Source of the DNA: Chamaecyparis obtusa
Taxonomy: Eukaryota > Streptophyta > Pinopsida > Cupressales > Cupressaceae
DNA length: 64,000 nucleotides
Direction: 5' to 3'
Assembly: GCA_027943335.1 (NCBI GenBank)
Contig: BSBK01002925.1
Span: forward strand, 1,054,001-1,118,000
Position numbers and translations under genes: made by a program. The notes under the pieces were generated by a model. It saw nothing but the letters and a program-made list of their open reading frames with translations, was not told the DNA's origin and did no database searches. Below, in pieces: positions 37,501 to 47,756 of the stretch. Positions within the stretch are counted from its first letter, which is position 1, and every line of letters begins with the position of its first letter.

Positions 37501-37920
37501 ATGAACATTTATGCATGATTGAAGAGCAGCCCATGTGGAAACTATACTTTGATGGTTCCAACACATCCCATAGCTCTGGGGCAGGAATCCTATTCGTCAC
37601 ACCTCAAGGTGACTATATTCCAAAATCATTCAAGTTGGGATTCCCCTGTACCAACAATATTGCAGAATATGAGGCACTCATCTTAGGTCTCAAAACAGCT
37701 ATCCAATGGAACATCATAGAATTACAAGTATTTGGAGATTCACAGCTGATTATCAAACAAGTCCTAGATGAATATCAGACAAAGGATGACAAATTGCTAC
37801 CCTACAAGCAACTGGTGGATAAACTGAAAGAGCATTTCCTACATCTACAATTCAATCAGATCCTAAGACTTCAGAACAAAGTAGCAGATGCAATGGCAAC
37901 CATCGGATCCTTATTGGAAA
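37501..37920 (+). pseudogene. Element E extra RNase H (archaeal-type)
   Basis: L-Y-F-D-G-S at about 37544, G-A-G-I-L-F, F-P-C-T-N-N-I-A-E-Y-E-A-L-I at about 37640-37680, G-D-S-Q-L-I near 37735 and N-K-V-A-D-A-M-A near 37878. All four acidic catalytic positions appear intact. The open frame 37200-38387 has no stop in this domain. Placement after the gypsy RNase H is the usual Tat arrangement. It removes RNA from the RNA-DNA hybrid during cDNA synthesis. Confidence 0.88.
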
Positions 37921-38079
37921 TACCACAAGATGCATCACAGTATGAATTTCTAGTCGAGCAGCTACATTCACCAGCTTATGAGAACACCGATGCAGACATG
38001 GTGTGTGTCTTGGTTGGTCCTCAATCCCCATGGTACCATGACATCCATGCATATCTAAAAAATGGTATCATATCTCCCC

Positions 38080-39287
38080 ATCTCACCAATAACCAACGTC
38101 AAAACCTTATTCGCAGAGCTTCCCGCTACACTCTTGTAGCCAACACCCTATATCGTCGCAGGTATCATAATGTCCTATCTAGATGTTTAGACTCAAATGA
38201 GGCCGTCCTGGCCTTGCAAGAAGTTCACGCTAGAATTTGCGGTGCCCACACGAGTGGCATGGTTCTAGCAAAGCAGCTGCTTAGAGTTGGATATTATTGG
38301 CCAACAATGGAACATGATGCGTGTGAATTTGTCAAGAAATGTCTCCCATGTCAACAGCATGCCAATTTGATACATGCACCAGCATAGGATCTACAGCCTA
38401 TTGCACCACCATGGCCTTTTTCATGTTGGGGCCTCGACCTCGTTGGCTTGATCACCCCCCTCTCTTCGGATGGACACAAGTATATCATAACAGCCACAGA
38501 GTACTTTACCAAATGGGTTGAAGTGATTCTGCTCACCATAACCATTGGCATCCAAATATCCAAGTTCATCCTTTACCACATCATTTGCCACTTCGGCATA
38601 CCATCTACCATCTTCACAGACCATGGCACGCCTTTTAAAAACTAGCATGTGGATGATCTATGTGCCAGGCTCCACATCCATCACCATTTCTCCAGTCCAT
38701 ATTTCCCTCAAGGAAATGGCCAAGATGAGGCAACTAACAAAACTATCTTGAAAATCCTCAAGAAGGTTGTCAATGATTCTGGTCGTGACTGGCACCTCCA
38801 AATCAATCCTACCCTTTGGGCCTATCATACTTCTTATCGCACTCCCAGAGGCACCACCCCATACTCCCTTGTATATGGTGCCGAAGCTGTTCTGTCGATC
38901 GAGGTTGAGCTCCCATCCTTGTGCATCTCTATGAAGAACTATATAACTGATGAAGACTATCATGTGGCCCGGCTCACACAGCTGGATCTGCTAGATGAAA
39001 AGAGACAGCAAGCCTACGATCACCTGGTTGTATACCAGAATTGACTCAAAAGGAGTTATAACAAAAAGGTCCATCCTAGACAATTCCAGGTTGGTGACAT
39101 GGTCCTTAAAGAAAATCAGAAGGTCCTAGCAAATAGAGAAAAGAAAGGCAAGTTTGAGCCTACTTGGTTGGGCCCTTATGTTGTCACCGCATCCTTTGGC
39201 TCGGGAGCCTATCAGCTATCAACACCAGAAGGTGAGCCCTTGAATGATCCTATCAACATCATCCATCTGAAGAGGTTCTATGCCTGA
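38080..39287 (+). pseudogene. Element E integrase
   Basis: Zinc-binding H-x-(n)-H...C-x2-C: HARICGAH at about 38225 and CLPCQQH at about 38340. Core: W-G-L-D-L-V-G (38424), F-T-D-H-G-T-P-F (38616) and P-Q-G-N-G-Q-D-E (38708) supply the D,D,E triad. The GPY/F-type C-terminal module W-L-G-P-Y lies at about 39164. Stops TAG 38385, TAG 38643, TGA 39042; final TGA 39285-39287. No frameshift and no chromodomain seen. Confidence 0.88.
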
Positions 39288-40888
39288 ACCTGATCCTGCA
39301 TATATCAAAAAATCCAAAAATATTCAAAAAAGCAAAAACATTCAAAAAAGCAAAAGAAAAAAAAAAAAAAAGAAAAAAGAAAAAGGAAAAGAGAAAGAGA
39401 AAATAATCATCCAACGGTGAAAACTTGGCAATTCAAGCACCTTGGACAAGTATGTTGGTGAAAACCTGGCAAACAGGCGCAAACATAGTAAACTGAGCTA
39501 TTTATCTATTCAGTTGTCCTTTCAGCTGCCGTCCTCTTCCTCCATCCATAACAGATCTCCCAGCAGTTCCATCTCCCCTATCCTCCACGCATTCAGCTCC
39601 CATCTTCCTCCAACCCATCTGCAATCCATATCCTATTCCAAAGCTTTGTACTATATCTTGTACCATATCCTTATCCCTTTCCTGTATAGCGTAATCCTCC
39701 CTGTATTTATCCTTCTTGTCTCCGTCCTAGTGAGAGTCCCGCTGAGTGTGATCTTCCTATCCCCAATCCTAAGCTTCTATACATATCCCTTGTGCATATC
39801 ATTCCTCCTTGTTGTACATAGCCTTTGTCTGTCCTGCAGCAGCATTTGATCAAATATCTTGTCCCATCCCCAGCCTCAAAAAACTTTTAGTCCCACTCGG
39901 GCCTTGTGCTTTAGCAACATCAATTGTCGACTTATCCTTGCTCATCCTGATTATTCCTTGAACTTCAGCTTTTGTCAGCGAACAACTACACTTATTCTCT
40001 CACCAACCCATGGGTCCTTGAGGATATATCGTTCCTCCTATCCGACCTAATCTTCCATCCTGGTCCTTGAGGATATATCGTTCCTCCTGTCCGACCAGTC
40101 TTCCCACCATCAATCAAACCTAATCTCTCTCCTTGGCAAAGGATGTCTTTTTGGAAATATCATTTTGATCTTGGATTTTTGTCCTTTGGGTCTTGTTAAT
40201 CTTTTTTGGCTTCTCTTTATCCCACCAGGGTCACCACGATTCTTTATATCATGGTGTGCTGCGTGTGCGGATAATCTGGGGCAAGGTCTTTTGATCTTTC
40301 ACTTCTGCCTGTGAGTCAGTTGTGTGTTTGTGGTTCCTTCAGCATCAGTTCCGCCATGTCGCCTCTGCGCTTCATGTGTGATGTTGGGGCAACCCTGTGT
40401 GTTTGTTTAGCATCAGTCCTCGTCAGTCCTCTGCGACATTGTTGACAGGCCTCGTGATCCTAGTATCCTTGGCAGGTCTCTAACATAGCTATATTAAATC
40501 TAGGTTGTGCACTCCCGTTTGCACTTGGAGCTATCTGGTCCTTTGCATTTATCATATAGATTAATCTTGCATCTTTGCATACAGCTACATCTTGCATCTT
40601 TCATTTTCATCTCATCTTGCATATCATCCATATTTGTTCTTAGAAGTGAGGTTATTTATCTCCCCTTTCTTCCTAGGCCTTTCCTTCCTCGTCCCGCCGG
40701 GCACACTCTGTCCCAGGGCGTAATCCCTCTTTCTCCTTGTCCCACTGGGCGCATCTTCCATGATTTTGTCCCACCGGGGCATGTTCCTCTTTCTTCTAGT
40801 CCACCCGGGCGTCATACCCTCTTCTTCTGATTCTAGCCTCGGCATCTTGTTTTCTTGTCTTTGACGCCATGCCACTTGCGGCATCGCA
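39288..40888 (+). other. Element E 3' non-coding part with short repeats
   Basis: 1.6 kb between integrase and the polypurine tract. 39300-39405 is an A-rich to A/G-rich tract with attcaaaaaagcaaaa repeated. gtgaaaac-y-tggcaa occurs at 39417 and 39458. A 49-bp tandem repeat (ggtccttgaggatatatcgt...) lies at 40013-40110. About four gtccc-r-ccgggcg-type units lie at 40690-40820. Open frames here (39442-39849, 40507-40830) show no known domain. Confidence 0.6.
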
Positions 40889-40904
40889 TCAAAGAGGGGC
40901 AAAA
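40889..40904 (+). promoter_or_regulatory. Element E polypurine tract
   Basis: tcaaagaggggcaaaa directly precedes the 3' LTR at 40905, the expected plus-strand primer. Confidence 0.7.
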
Positions 40905-42347
40905 TGTAGACACCGAAAAATCTTTCAGAAAATAAATTATTTTTGTTTTCTGAAAATCTTTGATGACATCATCATTTATTAATTAATTATTTATTTAATT
41001 AATTAATTTATTTTTATGGCATTAAATCCCTCTCTCTTAATTAAAAATCTTTAATTAAGGAATCTAGCCTAAAAATGTCATTTGGACATTACCCCTAATT
41101 TATTAATTATTTAATTAATAAATTGACCAAAAAACTTCAAAAATAAATTAATTTATTTTTTATCCCAAACTTGGCCAATTTCCTTAAGACCACTAACCTC
41201 TTCCAAAATCTTCTAATCCCTTCTTAATTTCGATTAAAAGGCTAATCTCATCTTTTCTAACCCTAATCCCAAGGTTAAATATTTAATTAAGGTTAAATAT
41301 TTAATTTTCATATTTATTGAAAATATTTTAATAAATATTCCTAAAACTTAAGCTTTTGGAATGAATAACTTTTATTCCATGAAACTAAGGAGAAATCTAG
41401 ACTCTTCTAGAATCTTCTCAAATCCACCCTCTTCACCCATCCTAATCCTTTTTTTGTCCTAATCTAATCCTAATCCTACCCTTAAACCTTTGTGCAATCC
41501 TAACCAAGCTTAAGACTTTCCTAAACCAAAGCAAAGTCTTTCCTTCCAAATATCTCAACCACAAAGCATTTATTACTTCCCCAAAGTCTTCAAAGCCTCT
41601 TAAAGCCCATTCATTGCTCTTACAAGCATTTATTTGGAGAGTTATGAGCTTGGAGCCCCCTTTGTTGACTCCTCTTTGCCCTTCCCTTCATCCACTCACC
41701 TTGTGACATGTGTCACCTCCTGATTGGCTGAGAACTAGCACAATCCATGTGCTTCCCTTTGAGTGAATCTTGGCCTCTCTTAAAGATTTCAATCCTGGCC
41801 ATTCATTCCTCCTACCCCAAGCCTTTAGAAATCCTATAAATACCCTCACTTCCTAAGGCAAATCATCTTTCAACTCTCAAACTCAATAGCAAAGTTATAA
41901 TGCCATTTTCATTTTAGCATAAGCATAAGTTCATCATTTTAGATCATTTTCAAGCTTAAATCATATCTAAGTTAGCTTAATTGGATTAACATAGATTCAT
42001 TTCTTATTTAAATTAATCTTAGTTCATATTTTAGCTTTGCATATTTGTGTGTTCTTGAGGCCTTTGAGGCAAAATAGGTTCCTCATACCTATTTTGTGTC
42101 ATTTTGGGTCTTCTTGATCCTCAAATCATTTATCTTGCATGCTCCAAGTGCTTGAGTTTGCACACCCACATCTATTTATATCCAAGCATATCAAATGTTG
42201 CATGGGCGCATCTGTTTTAGGCTTAAATTGAGGTGGCTTTGATTTTAGTTTGTTTACCATTCAATTTGATTTGATTATATGCTATAACGTTTGTTTGTCT
42301 TTGGCCTTCAAAATAGGTTTAGGTGCACGCTCAAATCCTAGTCTACA
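40905..42347 (+). repeat. Element E 3' LTR
   Basis: 1,443 bp, matches 26961-28414; ends tctaca then target duplication atatc. TATA box at 41834-41843. Confidence 0.95.
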
Positions 42348-42352
42348 ATATC

Positions 42353-42904
42353 TACAATCTATTCTTTTGTATGAACATATTCCAATTTGATTTCCTTGTC
42401 CTACACCAATTCTCTGAAAAAGTGATATTTTATTGCAATGTGCTTGGTTTTGGAATGCATTACTGGATTCTTTGAAATATTTATTGCACTTGTATTATCA
42501 AAAAACATAACAACTGGTTCTTTGATCTCAACCTTCATGCCTTCAAATAACTATTTAAACCAAACAATATTAGAGCAGTTTATTGCTATAGCAACATATT
42601 CTACTTCTGCAATGGATTGGGATGTGCAATTTTTCTTTTTACTAGTCCAAGATACCAAACTCTTGCCAAGAAAGAATGCTCCACCACTTGTACTCTTTCT
42701 ATCATCAATGTTTCCTGCCCAATCAACATCAGTAAACACTTTTAAGTCTAGATTGCCTCCAAATTTATACCACAAGCCATAATCTTCAGTTCCTCTCAAG
42801 TACCTCAAGATTCTTTTGATTGCCATCATATGATTTTCTCTAGGTTTTACTAAGAATCTTGCTACTATACCAACTACTAAGGTAATATCAGGCCTTGTAT
42901 GCAC
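42353..42904 (-). pseudogene. Element C RNase H
   Basis: Minus-strand frame with R-P-D-I-T, K-R-I-L-R-Y-L-R-G-T, T-D-V-D-W-A-G (catalytic Asp) near 42725, S-T-S-G-G-A-F-F-L and S-I-A-E-V-E-Y-V-A near 42590. It continues through E-Y-V-H-T-K-E-stop-I-V-D at about 42360-42395, where a TAG replaces Gln, and is interrupted by E. Typical copia RNase H, C-terminal domain of pol. Confidence 0.88.
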
Positions 42905-43850
42905 TACATACTATAAGTTTCCAATCATTGATCTATATAAGGTCTGATCTACTTCTTTTGAATCATCATCTTTGGTAATCTTCAGTCTAGTACACATGGG
43001 TGTACCAACTAGTTTTGAATCTTCCATACCAAACTTCTTAAGTATTTCCTTGATGTATTTAGACTAAGTAATGTAGATGCCATTCTTGTTCTATTGAATC
43101 TGAAGACCAACAAAGACCTTTATCTGACCAAACATAGACATTTCAAATTCTTTGTTCATTTTCTCTGAAAAATTCTTTGCACTGATCATCATTCCCTGTA
43201 AACATAGTATCATCCATAAATATTTTTGCCAAAACAATTTTGTTATCTAGTCCTTCTTTGATGTACAAATTAATGTTATCATTAGATCTTTTGAAACTAA
43301 TCTTAATAAGATAGTTATGTAATCTTTCATACCATGCTCTAGGAGATTTTTTAGACCATACAATGCTTTGTGTAAGTTTCAGACCATATCCCTTTTTTTT
43401 GAATCAATAAAACCTTTAGGTTTCTCAATGTAGACTTCTTCATCAAGACTACCATTTAGAAATGCAGATTTTATATCCATCTGATATACCTTAAATTGTT
43501 TATGTGCTACATATGCAAGTAGAGTTCTTACACCTTATAATCTTGCAATAGGAGAAAAAGTCTCACCATAATCTATGCCTTCTTCTTGAGAATATCCTTT
43601 ACACACCAATCTAGCTTTGTTTCTTGATACTTGACCATCTTCATTCAACTTATTCCTGAATACCCATTTTGTTCCAATTACATTTTGATCTTTAGGCCTA
43701 GGTACAAGAGTCCATGTTTTGTTCTTCTCTATTTGTTCTATTTCTTCATTCATAGCCTCAATCCAACTTTCATTTTCCAATGCATCTTTGACATTTCTAG
43801 GTTCAAAATCAGCAAGTAAACATGTACCTTTTAGTTTACTTCTTGTCACA
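42905..43850 (-). pseudogene. Element C reverse transcriptase
   Basis: Minus strand. N-terminal part: W-I-E-A-M-N-E-E-I, G-T-K-W-V-F-R-N-K and K-A-R-L-V-C-K-G-Y-S-Q at about 43570-43770. The open frame ends at 43535 and the rest is broken by stops. The catalytic box reads F-M-D-D (43209-43220) where copia usually has YVDD; both Asp are kept. RT of the copia order, after integrase. Confidence 0.83.
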
Positions 43851-45143
43851 GTACCATCTGATTTGTTTCCAATAATCTGATCTGGTGTATGATGCCTCTT
43901 GACATACTTGGAAAATATAGGTTCCTTGCCTCTTGAATGAGTTACATTGTCATCTTCTTTAATTTCATCTTCAGGTTCAGGTTGCTCAAGCTCGGTAGAT
44001 ATTTGCTCGGTAGATTCAGACTGAGACTCGGTTCCTTGTGACTTGGTTTGAACTTCTTCTTGTGACTTGGTTATTGTACTGGGCTTGGTAGATAGTTTCC
44101 TTATTGACAAATGTGTCTGGTAATGTATCAGGTTCAATGTAAACAAATCTTCTGTAATCCTTTGGTTCCTTTTTTCTTTCTTCTTCAGTCTTTTCTGCAA
44201 ACTCATCAACTTTCACATGTGCACTTTCTATGATTTTGTGAGTAGACAAATTTAGACATCTATATGCCTTACTTTTGCAAGAATATCCCAAAAATATTCC
44301 TTCATCACTTTTCACATCAAATTTTCCTTTTCTAGATTCTTTTAAGATGTAACATTTACTACCAAATACTTTCAGGTAACTTACATTGGGTTTGTAGCCA
44401 TACCATAACTCATAAGGAGTTTTGAATGTGTCTTTCCTCAAATGTACTCAGTTCAAGGTATGAACTATAGTGTTGATAGGTTCCTTCCAATATTTCATAG
44501 AAATGTTCTTTTCAATCATTAGAGTCCTCGCACAATCCATGATAGATCTATTCCTCCTTTCAGCTATTCCATTCTGCTCAGGAGTTCCTAGGGCTAATAC
44601 CTATCTTTTGATTCTTCTTTCAATGCAAAAATTATTGAATTCATGGGAGATGAATTCACCACCTCCATTTGATCTCAAGCACTTCATTCTTTTCCCTATT
44701 TCCTTTTCTACTCTTGCCAAATACCATTTGAACTTCTCAAATGCTTCTAACTTTTCTCTTAAATACATAATAGTCATCATTCTAGAGTAATCATCAACAA
44801 AGAGAATAAAGAATTTTTCTCTGGTATAGCTTTCAATTCCAATAGGTCCACATAAATCAGTATGCACAATTTCCAAAATATCTTTAGACTGATAGTTTTT
44901 ACTTTTAAAGCTAGTCTTTCCCATTTTACCAATCTGACAATTCTTGCATAGACCAATATCAAGTTTCTTCAAAGTAGGAATACCTCTTACTTTCTTGAAT
45001 TTTCTTATTTTCACCATATTATCAAAATTTACATGACAACCTTTTTTTCCATGACCAAATTTCTTCAATTTGTGCAACAAACTATGAGCATTCACCAAGA
45101 TTAAGATAAAATAGGTTACCTTTGGTTTGTTTGCCTGATCCAA
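43851..45143 (-). pseudogene. Element C integrase and linker to RT
   Basis: Minus-strand frames 45143-44601 and 44441-44016 belong to one frame. Zinc site C-K-N-C near 44945. Core: F-V-D-D-Y-S-R (first Asp) near 44800, C-L-R-S-N-G-G-G-E-F where the second catalytic Asp is Asn (44666-44668, G-to-A), and P-E-Q-N-G near 44580 with Glu following. The downstream T-P-Y-E-L-W-Y-G-Y-K-P and F-L-G-Y-S blocks (44280-44420) are typical. A TAG at about 44590 and a frame change near 44100 separate the acidic Ser/Glu-rich linker (43900-44150). Confidence 0.85.
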
Positions 45144-46531
45144 TTAGTTTTCCTTTGTCATCTAGTAGTCTTGCTTTGCCATGCATGAATTCAACTTTAA
45201 ATCCAATGTTGATTAGTTGTGCTACACTTAGGAGATTATGCTTTAATCCTACAACCCAATATGCAGTATCACATATAAGTTCTTTGGTTAGTGAAATTTG
45301 TCCTCTTCCTTTTATACACCAAGGTTCATTGTTTCCAAACCTTACACTACCACCATCATAGTCCTCAAAATGTTCAAACTTTATTTTTTCACTAGTCATT
45401 TGATGTGAACATCCACTGTCTATGATCCATGTATCATTTTTGCTTATATGAGAGATAAGTGCCATCTCATATTCATCATCATCAAATTCATCTTTTACAG
45501 TAATGAAGACAATTTCTTCTTCACTATCATCAAAATCCTTAGCCAGAAAACATGTTTTCTTACCTTTATCCTTGAATGATTTGAAATTATTCTTTCCATT
45601 GTACTTGTGACCTTTCTTCTCATCCTTTCTTTGTTTGTTTGGGCACCTAGCTACAATATGACCAATTTCTTCACATGAAAAATAGATTAGGGGGGTTTTA
45701 CCTTTATATTTACCTCTACCTCTAGAATATTTCTTTGCAAGTAATGCTTCAATAACTTCAAGATCACTATTAGAACTTTCCTCTGATTCTTCTTCACTTT
45801 TTGACTGGATGTCCTTTATTTTCTTGCCCTTCTTAAGTGAAAGTTTGGCCTCAAATGCTGATTCAATATTTTTAGAAGTTGGAACATAGTTGTAATAGTT
45901 ATCCAATTCAAAGGCTATCAATCTTCCAACTAAGGCATCCAAAGTTATATTGTGATTTTCTTCGCATCTTCTTTCTTGAATAGCAGATACTCTTATTGCA
46001 TAGATAGGGAGTAATGTTTTCAGAACCTTACTTATAACAGTTTCATCCTCAATTCTTCCTCCAGAAGCTTTGATTGCACTAACACTTTCCTTGATCCTTT
46101 CAACATATTTTGCAATGTTTTCATCTTCTCTCATTTTCATCTGATCAAACTATCCTCTTAGGCTTTCTGCTTTAGCTCTCTTCACATTGTCATCACCACC
46201 ATAAATTTTCTTTAGCTTGTTCCACATTGCATAAGCAGTTGTCCAGTATTTGATCTCATCAAATTCTTCATAGCTAAGAGCTGATGCAATGTCTATCATC
46301 ATGGTGTTATGGTTCTTTTTCTCTGCAATCTCTTCAATAGATAATTTTCCAATAGGAACTGTATATTCTTCATCAAGATATTTGCATCTTCAATCACCAA
46401 TGGAAGCCAGATGAAGTCTCATGAGACCTTGCCATGCTGAAAAGTTATCTCTGTTAAGCCTTGGAATTTCTCTCTTGTAAGACATCCTGATCTTTAGCTT
46501 AGGTCCTTGAAACCCTTCCTGCAAGCACCAA
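45082..46531 (-). pseudogene. Element C gag and protease
   Basis: Minus strand. N-terminal gag begins at about 46485 (M-S-Y-K-R-E-I-P-R-L-N). 46140 to about 45700 is the UBN2-type gag core (L-L-P-I-Y-A-I-R-V, T-L-D-A-L-V-G-R-L). A knuckle near 45640-45690 has lost its first Cys (Y-F-S-C-x4-G-H-x4-C). Protease active site I-I-D-S-G-C-S-H-Q-M lies near 45395-45435 and looks intact. V-V-G-L-K-H-N-L-L-S-V follows at about 45230. The frame shifts near 45095 before the integrase. Confidence 0.85.
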
Positions 46532-46547
46532 AAGCTCTGATACCAAT
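46532..46547 (-). promoter_or_regulatory. Element C primer binding site (tRNA-iMet type)
   Basis: Minus strand ttggtatcagagctt, directly inside the 5' LTR: an exact match to the usual plant iMet primer site. Confidence 0.92.
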
Positions 46548-47751
46548 TTTTGGAAATATAGATGGAGTAAGTGAGAGGGGGGGGTGAATCAGTTAACCAA
46601 AAAAATATTACCACAGATCCCTTAGATGTCTTATTAATTCATTTACTGTTGTCACTCGATAAACATATAGAGAAATGTTGTAACTTGATTATTGTAGTGA
46701 TTATTAATTATAACTATTCTTAAGCATTCATCGGTGATTAACATGCATGCATAAAGAAAATAACATGAACACAAGAGACACTAGATTTAATGTGGAAACC
46801 CAATATGGGAAAAACCACCAATGTAACTCGTTACTATTTTTCACTCTTCTAAAGTGATGCCCTCTTAGGAACCAACCCGGTAAAAGGTTACAAAACACAC
46901 TATTAGGTGTGACCTTGTTAGAGGATTTAATCATCCTATTAGGAGTGGCCTTGTAAGAGGTCTTTGAACAATTCAATAGAACTGTCACCTTGTTAGAGGA
47001 TTTATAAAATGGTTTTTAAACCAATGTGGTTAAGAGATTTTGAAATCACTGCTACAATGGTAAGAAAGTAACAATGAAATGACCTGAATAATGATGCAAT
47101 TGAATTTTTGATTACAGATCTCTATTCTGCTTCACTGGATCCTTCTTGATTAAATAAATATTTTCTACTCCTCAAGGATATCTAACCATGCTTCAAAATT
47201 CGCACACACCTTCCTTCAAAATGATTTGCATGTTTGCTCACAAACTTCCACACTTGCACACCATTCTTCACACATTGAATTCACCACTTGACCTTCTATA
47301 TATACCATTCAGATTGTCAAGTCAGCACTAATAATTATTAACACTCATTACACTAGTTAGCTGGAATAAACCAAATTTATTTCTCAAATTAACAAAATCC
47401 TTTATTGGGCCGACCTTGCTCGGTAAGTATAATCTTGAAAAGATTTCCTTTAGTGACCGAGAGAAATCGGTTACCACTACAAATTTTGCAACATCCTTTG
47501 GAGACCGAGTGAACTCAGTAAACACTAACTGTCCTTCGATAACCATGGAAGGTCGGTTAACACTATTTTCTGCCATACTTTCCTTTGATGCCCGAGAGAT
47601 CTCGGTAGACACTAAAACTTGCCTTGCTGACCAACTGAGCTTGGTAGACACACAAAATTTCTTATTGATATGACATTTGTGTGACATCAAAGACAACACA
47701 TAATTTAGACAATTGTATCCAACAATCTCCCTCAGACAATTGTATCCAACA
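46548..47751 (-). repeat. Element C 5' LTR with duplicated outer end
   Basis: 46548-47724 matches the 3' LTR. Beyond it lie 27 more bases (47725-47751): atctccctc, equal to the polypurine-tract complement, then agacaattgtatccaaca, a second copy of the LTR terminus (47707-47724). The target duplication ggaag follows the outer copy, so the extra end was present at integration. TATA-like tatatata on the minus strand lies at 47297-47304; ctcggt/accgag array at about 47400-47650. Confidence 0.9.
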
Positions 47752-47756
47752 GGAAG

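Larger units (their letters stand above)
26961..42347 (+). mobile_element. Element E: 15.4-kb Tat-type Ty3/gypsy retrotransposon
   Basis: LTRs 26961-28414 and 40905-42347 with termini TGTAGA/TCTACA and target duplication atatc (26956-26960 and 42348-42352). Order: PBS, 2.6-kb leader, gag, protease, RT, gypsy RNase H, extra RNase H, integrase, 1.6-kb 3' non-coding part, polypurine tract. The LTRs differ at roughly 25-30 positions by eye, the least of any pair here, so E is the youngest insertion. The coding part is a single frame from 31044 to 39287 broken only by stops. Lineage Tat is inferred from the extra RNase H, the CxxxHxxxxHxxxxC gag motif and the DNGSALN protease. Confidence 0.95.
25346..47751 (-). 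mobile_element. Element C: Ty1/copia retrotransposon, minus strand, split by E
   Basis: Read on the minus strand: 5' LTR 47751-46548, PBS, gag, protease, integrase, RT, RNase H, 3' LTR 26521-25346. Target duplication ggaag at 25341-25345 and 47752-47756. Termini TGTTGGA/TCCAACA. Net length is about 7.0 kb after removing E. The pol order PR-INT-RT-RH is that of copia. The coding region has at least two frameshifts and several TAG stops, so it is more decayed than E. Inserted into the pol of element D. Confidence 0.92.

Noticed and set aside
31044..39287. TAG read as sense or programmed readthrough in E
   Set aside because: TAA and TGA also interrupt the frame, and a catalytic Asp of RT is lost, so decay is the simpler reading.
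39442..40830. Frames after the integrase of E, considered as an envelope-like gene
   Set aside because: No signal peptide plus transmembrane arrangement consistent with an envelope, and the frames are short and unrelated to each other.
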